Shown here: one piece after another, positions 24,478 to 33,352 of the stretch
Numbering within the stretch: the stretch's first letter is position 1
Layout of the letters: each line of letters opens with the position of its first letter
Assembly: GCF_958439165.1 (NCBI RefSeq)
Contig: NZ_OY288120.1
Span: 62,001-126,000 of the forward strand
DNA length: 64,000 nt
From: an uncultured Hydrogenophaga sp.
Lineage (GTDB): Bacteria; Pseudomonadota; Gammaproteobacteria; Burkholderiales; Burkholderiaceae_C
Direction of reading: 5' to 3'
Notes under the pieces: model-generated
Seen by the model: the letters and a program-made list of their open reading frames with translations, nothing else
What the model was told of the DNA's origin: nothing
The model's database searches: none
Made by a program: the position numbers and the translations under genes

Positions 24478-25299
24478 TCAAAGGGGGTCGGGTTCCGCAT
24501 CGATGCGGATCTGCACTTCCATCGTCTCTTCACCGCCACCCCGGCGCAGACCCCGGATCGGCATGCATCCGATGTAGTCGGTGCCAGCGGCCAGGCGCAC
24601 ATGGCGCAGGTCGGTCGGGCAGGCATGGGTCACATCCAGGCTCAGCCAATCACCCCTTGATTCGTCCATGCAGACGTCGACCCAGGCGTGGCTTGCAAGT
24701 TCCGGCTCGTTGACGGCATGGAAGTAGCCGCTGACATACCTGGCCGGCCACCCCAGACCGCGACAGATGGCCACCATCACGTGGGCCTGGTCCTGGCAGA
24801 CACCCAGGCCCCAGTCGAAGGCTTCGATTGCGGTGGTCTCCACGCCGGTGTTGCCGGGGCGGTACCGGACATGCTGCGACACCGCCGCCAGCAGGCGCAG
24901 CAGGGCGGGCTCATCAGGACTGGCCGGTACTTCGCTGCCGAGCACGGCAGTGGCCCAGGCCGTCATCCGCTCATGCGGCTCGGCCAGGGGGGAGGAGTGG
25001 CGGAAAAAGGCCGGAGGAATGTCGATGCCGTCCTGGAAACGCGCCACCCCGAGCACCCGGATGCGGCCGGTGGCCCGGATCCGGATGTTGCGGGTGTCGG
25101 CACCGGCACGCAGGGTGAAGCTGTGAACCCGGTTGCCCAGGACGCTTGGCTGCTCATGCAGGGTGCCCGGAACCTGCAGTGACCAGTCGATCACTTCCTG
25201 GCACGGGCCGCTGACCGGCCAGAGGTGCAGGGTGTGCACGCTGTGGGAGAGCGGCTGGCTGTAGCGGTAGTGGGTGGTGTGTTCGATGTGCAGAGTCAT
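24478..25299 (-). CDS. Transglutaminase-like cysteine peptidase
   Basis: This 273-residue protein has the bacterial transglutaminase N-terminal domain (LHIEHTTHYRYSQPLSHSVHTLHLWP) and a catalytic core with Cys in DWGLGVCQDQAHVMVA, His in ASHAWVDVCM and Asp in WLSLDVTHACPTD. Such proteins normally form a set with an alpha-E protein and a circularly permuted ATP-grasp, which lie 2.4-4.8 kb upstream on the same strand; the set is thought to make or use a small peptide. ATG at 25299 follows a GTG at 25302; I chose the ATG. Confidence 0.92.
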   Translation of the reverse strand: MTLHIEHTTHYRYSQPLSHSVHTLHLWPVSGPCQEVIDWSLQVPGTLHEQPSVLGNRVHSFTLRAGADTRNIRIRATGRIRVLGVARFQDGIDIPPAFFRHSSPLAEPHERMTAWATAVLGSEVPASPDEPALLRLLAAVSQHVRYRPGNTGVETTAIEAFDWGLGVCQDQAHVMVAICRGLGWPARYVSGYFHAVNEPELASHAWVDVCMDESRGDWLSLDVTHACPTDLRHVRLAAGTDYIGCMPIRGLRRGGGEETMEVQIRIDAEPDPL

Positions 25300-25335
25300 C
25301 ACGGGTCCTGACGGTCCGTGATTGTGCCTGCTGAC

Positions 25336-25794
25336 TCAAGCGCGTTGCATGTATTCCGGCGTTGCCACGGCGGACCGTCCGGACTGCACCTCGGGTGCCA
25401 GCCACTCGTGCATGGCCTGCAGCGCCCCGGAAAAGTTCTCGAAGGCTTCAATCAGGCGCGGCGCGTCCAGGTCCAGGAACCGGACCGACTGGGCCAGGAT
25501 CACGCGCGGGGGCTGCTGATCGTCCAGGCTCAAGGTGGCGCCGGCGGTCTCATGCCAGAAACGGTTGGCTTGCAGCATGGACACCATCAGGTCGGGCGGC
25601 AATGGGTCGTTCATGACGACCACGGCAGCGTAGAACACCAGGGCCTCGGTCGCTGGAATGGCCTGCATGTGAACCGAGAGACCGCCACCGATGGCCAGCG
25701 CCAGGATGCCCTGCTCGTTGAGCCGCAGGCTGTCGATGTCATAGTGCTTTCCGAGCTCGGTGATCCAGTGTTCGACGGGAAAGTCGGGGTGCAT
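25336..25794 (-). CDS. CesT/Tir-type type III secretion chaperone homologue (copy 1)
   Basis: This 152-residue small acidic protein has the class I type III chaperone pattern: an N-terminal helix (WITELGKHYDID), a glycine-rich beta core (LRLNEQGILALAIGGGLSVHMQ), the LQANRFWHETAGATLSLDDQQPPRV block, and a C-terminal helix (LIEAFENFSGALQAMHEWLA). Such chaperones bind the N-terminal part of an effector as homodimers. It is homologous to the gene just upstream, which shares the same LQANRFWxETAGATLSLD block. No secretion apparatus is in the window. Confidence 0.8.
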   Translation of the reverse strand: MHPDFPVEHWITELGKHYDIDSLRLNEQGILALAIGGGLSVHMQAIPATEALVFYAAVVVMNDPLPPDLMVSMLQANRFWHETAGATLSLDDQQPPRVILAQSVRFLDLDAPRLIEAFENFSGALQAMHEWLAPEVQSGRSAVATPEYMQRA

Positions 25795-25833
25795 GGCGGG
25801 ACTCCACGGGGTTGTTCGGGAAGGGTGTGCAGA

Positions 25834-26301
25834 TCAAGCGAGCGAATGACCCAGAGGGGCGGGTTGCCAGCCCGACGCATCGGACTCGACAGGGTCCTCC
25901 AGCCAGGCCCGCGCCTCGTGGAGGATGTCGATGAACTGGTTGACACGATCGGTGAAGTCGTCCGCATCCAGGCCTGGCCAGTCGTAGCGGTCGGCCAGGA
26001 CCAGCCGGGGGGGCTGTTCGCTGTCCAGGCTGAGCGTGGCACCGGCGGTTTCGCGCCAGAAGCGGTTGGCCTGCAACAGCCGCTTGAGCATCCGTACCGG
26101 CGGCTGCAGCGGCAGTGTGCCCACCACGGCGAAGGCAATGAAGCATTGGCGTTGCGGATCGGCCTGCAGGTGCAGGAAGAATTCGTTGCTCAGCGGCAGG
26201 AATGCCAGACCTTCATCGTCCATCTGGAGCGAGGCTTCGCCCAGGGCCTGGCCGAGTGTCGAGATCAATGCGTGAGCTTCCGAGGGTGCGTCCATGGTCA
26301 T
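25834..26301 (-). CDS. CesT/Tir-type type III secretion chaperone homologue (copy 2)
   Basis: This 155-residue paralogue of the next gene has the same order of elements: LISTLGQALGEASLQMDDEGLAFLPL, LLQANRFWRETAGATLSLDSEQPPRLVLA and a C-terminal helix (DRVNQFIDILHEARAWLED). The start could be ATG 26301 or 26295. The two copies differ in the beta core, which may mean different partners. It is downstream of the 208-residue unrecognised protein, 26 bases away. Confidence 0.8.
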   Translation of the reverse strand: MTMDAPSEAHALISTLGQALGEASLQMDDEGLAFLPLSNEFFLHLQADPQRQCFIAFAVVGTLPLQPPVRMLKRLLQANRFWRETAGATLSLDSEQPPRLVLADRYDWPGLDADDFTDRVNQFIDILHEARAWLEDPVESDASGWQPAPLGHSLA

Positions 26302-26327
26302 GCCCGAGGTTGATGGGAACAAGCGGT

Positions 26328-26954
26328 TCAGGAGATCAGGCTGTCGGTCATCGGGTCTGCGAGCCTGTCGAGCACCGAAAGGACTTCCAGGCTGGCAGCA
26401 TGGGAGGCCCGCATGACGCGGACGTCCGGCAACGGGTCTTCGACCAGCAGGCTCGCCCCCTGAAGCCATCCCCAACGGGCCAGATCCAGGTCGTCGTCGA
26501 CCAGCATCAGGCGAAGACCCGTCGGCCATCGGCCCTGCTCTGCCAGCTGCTCCGCCTCCGACAACAACCGGCCTGCCAGCCGGTATGCGTCCTGGACCCT
26601 GTGATCGCAGGAGAGGTCCTGCGGGCCGTCACTGAGCCGGTGGCGCATGAACAGACCCATGCGGGGGGTGACCATGGCGGCTTCCACCACGGGCTCGCCC
26701 TCAAGCTGGTGATTGCCCAGCCACGCCCTGGGGACGTCCGGCTCCTGGACCCAATGGTCGATGCGTCCGGCCCATGAACGCCGGCTGCCCCAGCCAGCGG
26801 TGTAGTAGCACCCGGGACCGTCGATCCGAAGCCCCGTCAGCAGGGGCCTGACCAGACATGCCGGCCATTCCGGAAGCACCACGCCCTGCCGTGCGAACTG
26901 TGCAGCGCAGGTGCGCCAGAGCGCCTCGTGGCTGCCGAACAGCCATTGCGGCAT
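26328..26954 (-). CDS. Unrecognised 208-residue protein in the chaperone cluster
   Basis: I do not recognise this protein. It is rich in Trp and Arg (MPQWLFGSHEALWRTCAAQF; GCYYTAGWGSRRSWAGRIDHWVQ), followed by MVTPRMGLFMRHRL and a helical, acidic C-terminal half (RLAGRLLSEAEQLAEQGRW; LMLVDDDLDLARWGWLQGASL). No signal peptide or membrane helix is seen. The ATG at 26954 overlaps the stop of the upstream gene (TGATG), with a GTG three bases earlier. Its place before two T3-type chaperone genes suggests a secretion partner or substrate. Confidence 0.55.
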   Translation of the reverse strand: MPQWLFGSHEALWRTCAAQFARQGVVLPEWPACLVRPLLTGLRIDGPGCYYTAGWGSRRSWAGRIDHWVQEPDVPRAWLGNHQLEGEPVVEAAMVTPRMGLFMRHRLSDGPQDLSCDHRVQDAYRLAGRLLSEAEQLAEQGRWPTGLRLMLVDDDLDLARWGWLQGASLLVEDPLPDVRVMRASHAASLEVLSVLDRLADPMTDSLIS

Positions 26955-27610
26955 CACGAGGCCAGCCTTCCGGCCACCGGGCCGCGAGGCGTGCTGCGCT
27001 CAAGATGGGACGGAGACAGGGTGCCAAGGTGGCGCATGAACGCATCGCGATCGGCGGGCACTTCGCCGGCATGGTGTATGTGGTTGATCAGCCGCGCATC
27101 GCCCACCAGAACGCAGGCAATCTGCTGGCACGGGCCGGATGCAGCGGCAGGGCCGGCGGGCAAGGCTGCCAGGAAGGCACCGTGCAGCCGGTCGAGCTGC
27201 TGCGCGGCGTCGGTCACCGCTGCACCGAGACGCCCATCCCGGCCCGCACAGCCCAGCAGGAACTCCATGGCGTCGGCATGGGCCTGCAACAGTTCGCCGG
27301 GAACCCGCAGGCCGGCGTGATCCAGCAATTGGGGGAGGTCAGCCCGCCCCGGCACCGGGCCGACCGACCCTGCGCCAGAAGACACGGCATCAGCCGAGAC
27401 CGACAGCACGCGCCCGGCGGGCTCGTGGGACTTGCCCGACCGGGCCATTGCGCCGGCAGCCAGCAGGGCCACACGAAGATCGGCCGGACAGGTCAGCCGG
27501 GCACCCGGGAGGCCGGGTGCTGCCGGGTCCTGGGTCAGCACCTTGCCGGACAGGAGAGAGGTGACGGAGGGAGCGACTTTGGCCATGGACGGGAGGGGTT
27601 GGGCAGACAT
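26954..27610 (-). CDS. Unrecognised Ser/Ala/Gly-rich protein in the chaperone cluster
   Basis: I do not recognise this 218-residue protein. Its N-terminal ~80 residues are Ser/Pro/Gly-rich with few charges (SAQPLPSMAKVAPSVTSLLSG; RVLSVSADAVSSGAGS), as seen in secretion signals of type III substrates. The rest is helical (LPQLLDHAGLRVPGELLQAHADAMEFLL; DAAQQLDRLHGAFLAAL). Candidate starts are GTG 27628, ATG 27610 and ATG 27586; none has a clear ribosome binding site. It begins the five-gene minus-strand run down to the transglutaminase gene and overlaps the next gene (TGATG). Confidence 0.5.
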   Translation of the reverse strand: MSAQPLPSMAKVAPSVTSLLSGKVLTQDPAAPGLPGARLTCPADLRVALLAAGAMARSGKSHEPAGRVLSVSADAVSSGAGSVGPVPGRADLPQLLDHAGLRVPGELLQAHADAMEFLLGCAGRDGRLGAAVTDAAQQLDRLHGAFLAALPAGPAAASGPCQQIACVLVGDARLINHIHHAGEVPADRDAFMRHLGTLSPSHLERSTPRGPVAGRLAS

Positions 27611-27698
27611 CCGGAGGATTCCGGACACTGAGTAACCGCTCCATGGCGTCTGTTCCGTGAGGCGCCGACAGGCGGCGCGGGCCGTGCCCGGGCAGGCT

Positions 27699-28658
27699 TC
27701 AGTTCGTGGGCACCAGGAAGTCCTGGCTGATCCGCGCGCCCAGCTCGTTCACCCGGTCGAGGAAATGGGTGAGGAACGCATGCAGGCCGGTGGCCAGGAT
27801 CTCGTCGATACGGCCGTACTGCAGGTCGGCCTTGAGCTTGCCGGCCCGACGCAGGGTCTCGCTGCTGTGGTCGTTGGCCACCACCGACAGGTTGTTGACC
27901 ACCTCGCCCACACTGGCCGCCAAGCTGCGCGGCATGTCGGCCCGCAGGATGAGCAGTTCGGCCACGCGTTCGGGCGAGATCACGTCGCGGTAGACCTTGC
28001 GGTAGACCTCGAACGCCGACACCGACCGCAGGATCGCGCTCCAGTGATAGAAGTCGTACTCCTGGTCGAGTTCGCTGGCAGCGCCGAAGAAATCGCTCTC
28101 GACGGCATGGAACTTCACGTCGAGCAGGCGGGCGGTGTTGTCGGCCCGCTCCAGGAAGGTGCCCATGCGGTAGAAGTGGAAGGCCTCGTCCTGCAGCATG
28201 GTGCCGATGGCCACCCCGCGCGAGAGGTGCGAGCGGTGCTTCACCCACTCGAAGAAGGCAGCGGGATCGCGCTCGAAGTCGCGCGTCTTGAGGTAGCCGG
28301 CCAGCTTGAGCCAGGTGCTGTTCTGGGTTTCCCAGAGTTCGGTGGTGAGGGCGCCACGCACCGCCCGGGCATTCTCGCGCGCAGCCCGCAGGCACGAGAC
28401 GATGCTGGACGGGTTGGATTCGTCGCGGACCATGAAGTCCATGACGTTGCGCGAGGTGATGTCCTGCCCGTACTTGGCCGTGTAGGCGGGCAGCAGCTCG
28501 CTGATGGACAGCAGGCCCTGCCAGCCGACCTGTGCCACGGCCGCCGACTGGGGCAGCAGCGCGGTCTGGTAGTTGACGTCTAGCATGCGGGCGGTGTTTT
28601 CGGCCCGCTCGGTGTAGCGGGACATCCAGAAGAGGTGGTCGGCGGTGCGGGAGAGCAT
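27699..28658 (-). CDS. Alpha-E domain protein
   Basis: This 319-residue helical protein matches the alpha-E family: MLSRTADHLFWMSRYTERAENTARMLDV at the start, then RENARAVRGALTTELWETQN, LERADNTARLLDVKFH and LPRSLAASVGEVVNN (in DMPRSLAASVGEVVNNL). It is always next to a circularly permuted ATP-grasp protein and often a transglutaminase; the trio may make a peptide or modify a small molecule. It begins 20 bases after the ATP-grasp gene and has a GAGGA ribosome binding site. Confidence 0.93.
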   Translation of the reverse strand: MLSRTADHLFWMSRYTERAENTARMLDVNYQTALLPQSAAVAQVGWQGLLSISELLPAYTAKYGQDITSRNVMDFMVRDESNPSSIVSCLRAARENARAVRGALTTELWETQNSTWLKLAGYLKTRDFERDPAAFFEWVKHRSHLSRGVAIGTMLQDEAFHFYRMGTFLERADNTARLLDVKFHAVESDFFGAASELDQEYDFYHWSAILRSVSAFEVYRKVYRDVISPERVAELLILRADMPRSLAASVGEVVNNLSVVANDHSSETLRRAGKLKADLQYGRIDEILATGLHAFLTHFLDRVNELGARISQDFLVPTN

Positions 28659-28678
28659 GGTGGTCCTCGGTGGGGGGT

Positions 28679-30118
28679 TCAGTCTTCGAGAATCCAGGTG
28701 TCCTTGGTGCCCCCGCCCTGCGAGGAATTCACCACCAGCGAGCCTTCCTTCAAGGCCACGCGGGTCAGGCCGCCGGGCACCATCTGCACCTCGCGCCCGG
28801 ACAGCACGAAGGGGCGCAGGTCGATGTGGCGGGGCGCAATGCCGCTGTCCACATAGGTCGGGCAGGTGGACAGGCTCAGCGTGGGCTGAGCGATGTAACC
28901 GGCCGGGTTGGCCACCACCGCCTCCCGGAAAGCCTCGATCTCGGCCCGCGTGCTGGCCGGTCCGACCAGCATGCCGTAGCCGCCGGCGCCGTGCACCTCC
29001 TTGACCACCAGCTCGCCCAGGTGCGCCAGGATGTACTTCAGGTCTTCCGGGTCGCGGCCCATGAAGGTGGGGACGTTGCTCAGGATGGGTTTCTGACCGA
29101 GGTAGAACTCGATCATCTTGGGCACGTAGGGGTAGATGGACTTGTCGTCGGCGATGCCGGTGCCCACCGCATTGCAGATGGTCACGTTACCGCTGCGGTA
29201 GACGCCGAGCAGGCCGGCGCAGCCCAGGGTGGAGGTGGGACGGAACACCAGCGGGTCGAGGAAGTCGTCGTCCACCCGGCGGTAGATCACGTCGACCCGG
29301 CGCGGACCCTGGGTGGTGCGCATGTAGACGAAGTTGTCGCGCACGAACAGGTCCTGCCCTTCGACCAGTTCCACGCCCATCTGCTGGGCCAGGAAGGCGT
29401 GCTCGAAGTAGGCGCTGTTATACATGCCGGGCGTCAGCACGACGACGGTCGGCTCGGCGGTGGTGGCCGGGCTGACGGCCCGCAGCGTCTCGAGCAGCAG
29501 GTCGGGGTAATGGGCCACCGGAGCCACGCGATTGTCGGTGAACAGGTCAGGGAACAGCCGCATCATCATCTTGCGGTCTTCGAGCATGTAGCTCACGCCG
29601 CTGGGCACGCGCAGGTTGTCTTCCAGCACGTAGTACTCGCCCTGGCCCGCCGCATTGGGCGCCCGCACGATGTCGACCCCGGCGATGTGCGAGTAGATCT
29701 GGCTGGGCACATCGACGCCCATCATCTCTGGGCGGAACTGGGCGTTCTGGAACACCTGGTCGGCAGGCACGATGCCGGCCTTGATGATGTCCTGACCGTG
29801 GTACACGTCGTGGATGAAGCGGTTCAGCGCCGTCACCCGCTGGGCCAGGCCGGCCTCCAGCGTCCGCCACTCGTCTGCCGGGATGATGCGGGGGATCAGG
29901 TCGAACGGGATCAGCCGCTCGGTGCCGGCGCCGTCCTCGTCCTTGGCGCCATACACCGCGAAGGTGATGCCGACCCGCCGGAAGATGACCTCGGCTTCCT
30001 GCCGCCTCGCTGCCATCACCTCCGGCGGCTGCTGGGCCAGCCAGCGTGCGTACTGCAGATAGTGCTGGCGGACCTCGGTGGGCGAGGCGTTCATTTCATC
30101 AAACATCGGTCGGCTCAT
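28679..30118 (-). CDS. Circularly permuted type 2 ATP-grasp protein
   Basis: This 479-residue enzyme has the CP-ATP-grasp-2 pattern: FAVYGAKDEDGAGTERLIPFDLIPRII, FIHDVYHGQDIIKAGIVPAD, YYVLEDNLRVPSGVSYMLEDRKM, and the ATP-grasp end HGAGGYGMLVGP with STCPTYVDSGIAPRHIDLRPFVL. It likely forms an amide or peptide bond with ATP, but its substrate is unknown. The ATG at 30118 has an AGGAG ribosome binding site. It is followed by the alpha-E gene, and the transglutaminase gene of the set is displaced by the T3-chaperone block. Confidence 0.93.
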   Translation of the reverse strand: MSRPMFDEMNASPTEVRQHYLQYARWLAQQPPEVMAARRQEAEVIFRRVGITFAVYGAKDEDGAGTERLIPFDLIPRIIPADEWRTLEAGLAQRVTALNRFIHDVYHGQDIIKAGIVPADQVFQNAQFRPEMMGVDVPSQIYSHIAGVDIVRAPNAAGQGEYYVLEDNLRVPSGVSYMLEDRKMMMRLFPDLFTDNRVAPVAHYPDLLLETLRAVSPATTAEPTVVVLTPGMYNSAYFEHAFLAQQMGVELVEGQDLFVRDNFVYMRTTQGPRRVDVIYRRVDDDFLDPLVFRPTSTLGCAGLLGVYRSGNVTICNAVGTGIADDKSIYPYVPKMIEFYLGQKPILSNVPTFMGRDPEDLKYILAHLGELVVKEVHGAGGYGMLVGPASTRAEIEAFREAVVANPAGYIAQPTLSLSTCPTYVDSGIAPRHIDLRPFVLSGREVQMVPGGLTRVALKEGSLVVNSSQGGGTKDTWILED

Positions 30119-30271
30119 GGTGGCGATCTCCTGGGGTGGAGCTTAGCAAGTAACGGGCCACGATCCTCCGGTCGCCCGGCGGGAACTTCAGGGTCCCGGC
30201 CGGCGGAGCCGGCGCACCGCAGCCGTTACCAATGGATACACCGCGGCCGGCGGTATGAGACGGAGCCCCCG

Positions 30272-30826
30272 ATGAGCCATTCCCCCACGTTGCCGCCCTT
30301 CCCGATCGACCTTTGCGACCCACCGCCGGACGAATCTGCCGGCGAAGGGGTGCTGCGGTGCGTCCAGTCCCGCCTGGCGCGCCCGCCCGCGGTGCAGCTG
30401 GACCCCCAGCCGACAGCCCTGAACCGGCAGATGCAGAAGGCCTGTGCAGAGCTGCAGGTGCTGATCGGCACCAGCCGGCGACTCGCCCTCCAGCAGGCCA
30501 ACCGCGAACTCATCCACCAGACCATGCCGGGCGAGCAGTCGCTGCAACGCCTGCAGGCAGCCCGCTCCGCCTGGCGCCGTCAGTGGAGCGAACTCATGGA
30601 CCGGTTGAACGCCCTGCAGGACGGACTGCCCACCGCGGAAGAAGTGCCGATGGAGGAACGGGACCAGCACACGGTCACGGAAGCCCACCGGCTGATCGAG
30701 TCGATCCGGCACTGGGCCCTGGGCTTCTGCACCGATGTCGATCTCGAACTGGACGGGTCGGCCGTTCAGGGCACCGGCGACACACCGGCAGGAGCCGCCG
30801 CCGGCTCGACCCGGGTGTGCCAGTAG
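30272..30826 (+). CDS. Unrecognised helical protein, overlaps comEC end
   Basis: I do not recognise this 184-residue protein. Residues 1-45 are Pro-rich (SHSPTLPPFPIDLCDPPPDES), and residues about 50-150 form long charged helices (LNRQMQKACAELQVLIGTSRRLALQQANREL; QRLQAARSAWRRQWSELMDRLNALQDGL), possibly coiled coil. No signal peptide is seen. Its last 61 bases lie antisense to the comEC 3' end. It could be another member of the accessory set seen between 22 and 28 kb, but there is no direct proof. Confidence 0.5.
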   Translation: MSHSPTLPPFPIDLCDPPPDESAGEGVLRCVQSRLARPPAVQLDPQPTALNRQMQKACAELQVLIGTSRRLALQQANRELIHQTMPGEQSLQRLQAARSAWRRQWSELMDRLNALQDGLPTAEEVPMEERDQHTVTEAHRLIESIRHWALGFCTDVDLELDGSAVQGTGDTPAGAAAGSTRVCQ

Positions 30827-33240
30827 CGTGCACGTCGCTGACGCTCGCAGACCACCCGCTGCGGCGCGTCGCTGCGCCATTCGGCAGCACCGCAGCTCGG
30901 GGTGTCGAACACCCTGGCCTGCCGCACCCGGTAACGCTCCAGGACCTCGGCGGCGGGATGGCCGAAGCGGTTCATGAAACCCGCCTGGACGATGACCACC
31001 GAAGGCCGCCACACATTGAGCAGCAGCGGGCTGCTGGAGCTGCGGCTGCCATGGTGCGGCGCCACCAGCAGTTCGGCCCGCAGCCCGGGCCAGGCCAGGG
31101 CCATGCGTGTCTCGCGGGGGGCGTCCACATCGCCGGTCAGGACCGCCGATGTGCCGTCCGCGGCCTCGACGCGCAGCACGCACGACATGGCGTTGCTCGA
31201 CAACCGCCCGCGACCGTCGGCAGCGTAATCGTCGGCCAGCGGACTGAGCATCTCGAAGCGCACGCCATCGACCTGCCACTGCTGGCCCGACCGGCAGGTT
31301 TCGGCCGCAAGGTCCGGTTCGGATGACACCCAGGCCGCCTGCGGCCAGGCCGCGCGCACCGCCCCGGCGCCGCCGGCGTGGTCGCTGTCGCGGTGGCTGA
31401 CCACGATCCGGTCGGGCACCACGCCCAGCGCCTTGAGGGTGGGTACCACCACCCGGGCGCCGGCATCGCCGGCTGCACCCCAGGCCGGCCCGGTGTCGTG
31501 CAGCAGGGCGTGATGCCGTGTCTGCACCAGCACGGCACTGCCCTGCCCCACATCCAGCGCCAGCAACCGGAAATGTCCCTGAGCCGGCTGCCCGGGGCTC
31601 CACGCCAGTGCCCAGCCCAGCACGAGCAGACCGCCGCACCGCAGCAGCCACGGCCATGGCATCACGGCCAGCACGGCCCCGACCATGGCGGCCAGCGCCC
31701 ACGGCCACGGCCAGACAGCGCGCGACCAGACGGCCAGGTCCGAGTCGGCCAGGTACAGCAGCAGGCGGTGCAGCGGATCAAGGGCGATGGCGGCCAGATC
31801 CCACAACGGAGGGAACAGCGCGCCCAGCAGGGTGAGCGGCGTCACGACCCAGCTCACCCAGGGAATCGCCACCAGATTGGCCAGCAGCCCCACCACCGAC
31901 GTCTCGCCGAACAGCCACAACGACAACGGTGTCAGGGCCAGGGTGATGATCAGCTGTTCACGCAGCAGGCCCAGCGCTGCGGCCAGGCGCCCGGAGCCGG
32001 GTTTCCCGGTGGGGCGGGCCGACGCCATCAGGATGCCCACCGCCACGAAACTGAGCCAGAAGCCGGCCTGCAGCCAGGCCCAGGGCTCCAGCAAGAGCAC
32101 CACCGCCAGCACCACCAGCCACTGCACCGGCCAGGGCCAGCGCCGTGCAGACGAGCGCAGCCACAGGGCGAGCGCCAGCATGAGCACGGTCCGCTGCGCC
32201 GGTACCCCCCAGCCCGCCGCCAGGGCATAGGCGGCAGCAGCGCACCAACCACCCACCGCAGCCACACGGGTTGCAGGCCAGCACAGCAGCAGCGCCGGCC
32301 AGAACCGACCCGAGGCCCGCCACGCGCGCCCGATGAATGCCATGGCCAGCCAGGCAAACAACGTGATGTGCAGCCCCGATATGGCCATCAGATGGGCCAC
32401 ACCGGTGCGCCGGAACAACTGCCAGTCGTCCGGCGCGATGGCGTCCTGGTCACCGACCGCCAGCGCGGCCAGGACCCCGCCGTGCCCGGTGGGCTGCAGC
32501 CGCTCCTGAAGACGGGTGGACACACCTTCGCGCCAGCGCTCCAGCCGATGCCGGTCGGTGGTGCCGAGCCATCGGGCTCCGGGCCGCAAGCTGGCCTGGG
32601 CACCGATCCCTTGCGACCAGGCATGCAGCTCCCGGTCGCCGCCATGCGGATTGCTCAGGCCATGCACCGGGCGCAGCCGCAGCGGGAGCTGCCAGCGGTC
32701 ACCGGCATGAAAGTCCGGTTCCAGCGGCTGCGCCTCAGGCCGCCCGCCCTTCACTGGCCGCCAGACCCCGACCTGTATCCGGCGGGGCACCTGCACCGGC
32801 CCACCCCGGTGTTCGGCCGCCTCCACCTCGAACACGAAGCGCAGCCCCTGGGCACCCCGGATCGGCAGCGTGGCCACCGAACCCGTGACGATCACCTCCT
32901 GACCCATCAGCGATGCATCCAGCCGGTCGGCCAGCCTGTCGTGGCTGCGCCAGCCGGCCAGCCCGAAAGCCAGGGCTGCGCCGGTCAGCAGGACCAGGCC
33001 CGACCGGGCCGGCGCCTGGCACCTGCCTGCCACGGGTCTGGGCGCGGGTCCGGGCAGAACCCGGTGAAACCACCAGGCCAGTGCCACCAGCATCGGGGGC
33101 AGGCCGTGCCACCACAAAGGCCACAGCTCCTGCTGCTGCAGCTGCCCCGCGGTACCCGCCACCACGCCCAGTGCCAGCCAGCCCGGCTGCGCCAGCACCC
33201 CGGGGTGGGTCCCCCACCCGGACCTGCTCATTGAATGCAT
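30766..33240 (-). CDS. comEC: Competence protein ComEC/Rec2 (DNA uptake channel)
   Basis: This 824-residue inner-membrane protein takes single-stranded DNA into the cytoplasm in natural transformation. It has an N-terminal membrane part, the Competence domain with many helices (LMAISGLHITLFAWLAMAFIG; AAYALAAGWGVPAQRTVLMLALALWL) and a C-terminal metallo-beta-lactamase-like domain: SHRDSDHAGGAGAVRAAWPQ, LTGDVDAPRE and LLVAPHHGSRSSSSPLLLN. ATG at 33240 or 33231 is possible. The C-terminus overlaps the convergent hypothetical gene by 61 bases. Confidence 0.95.
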   Translation of the reverse strand: MHSMSRSGWGTHPGVLAQPGWLALGVVAGTAGQLQQQELWPLWWHGLPPMLVALAWWFHRVLPGPAPRPVAGRCQAPARSGLVLLTGAALAFGLAGWRSHDRLADRLDASLMGQEVIVTGSVATLPIRGAQGLRFVFEVEAAEHRGGPVQVPRRIQVGVWRPVKGGRPEAQPLEPDFHAGDRWQLPLRLRPVHGLSNPHGGDRELHAWSQGIGAQASLRPGARWLGTTDRHRLERWREGVSTRLQERLQPTGHGGVLAALAVGDQDAIAPDDWQLFRRTGVAHLMAISGLHITLFAWLAMAFIGRAWRASGRFWPALLLCWPATRVAAVGGWCAAAAYALAAGWGVPAQRTVLMLALALWLRSSARRWPWPVQWLVVLAVVLLLEPWAWLQAGFWLSFVAVGILMASARPTGKPGSGRLAAALGLLREQLIITLALTPLSLWLFGETSVVGLLANLVAIPWVSWVVTPLTLLGALFPPLWDLAAIALDPLHRLLLYLADSDLAVWSRAVWPWPWALAAMVGAVLAVMPWPWLLRCGGLLVLGWALAWSPGQPAQGHFRLLALDVGQGSAVLVQTRHHALLHDTGPAWGAAGDAGARVVVPTLKALGVVPDRIVVSHRDSDHAGGAGAVRAAWPQAAWVSSEPDLAAETCRSGQQWQVDGVRFEMLSPLADDYAADGRGRLSSNAMSCVLRVEAADGTSAVLTGDVDAPRETRMALAWPGLRAELLVAPHHGSRSSSSPLLLNVWRPSVVIVQAGFMNRFGHPAAEVLERYRVRQARVFDTPSCGAAEWRSDAPQRVVCERQRRARYWHTRVEPAAAPAGVSPVP

Positions 33241-33352
33241 GCCTGCTCCCTTGTCGCGCCCCGCCGGCGCGGAGCCGAAGCTAGCCCCGCCGCACCAGCC
33301 TTACCCCGGGCAGCACCGGCCTAGAATCCAGGGCTGTTTTCAAGGAGGCTTC

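Noticed and set aside
27662..27678. GCGCCG/CGGCGC hairpin between alpha-E gene and chaperone block as terminator
   Set aside because: The stem is short (six pairs) and no T-run follows in the direction of transcription.
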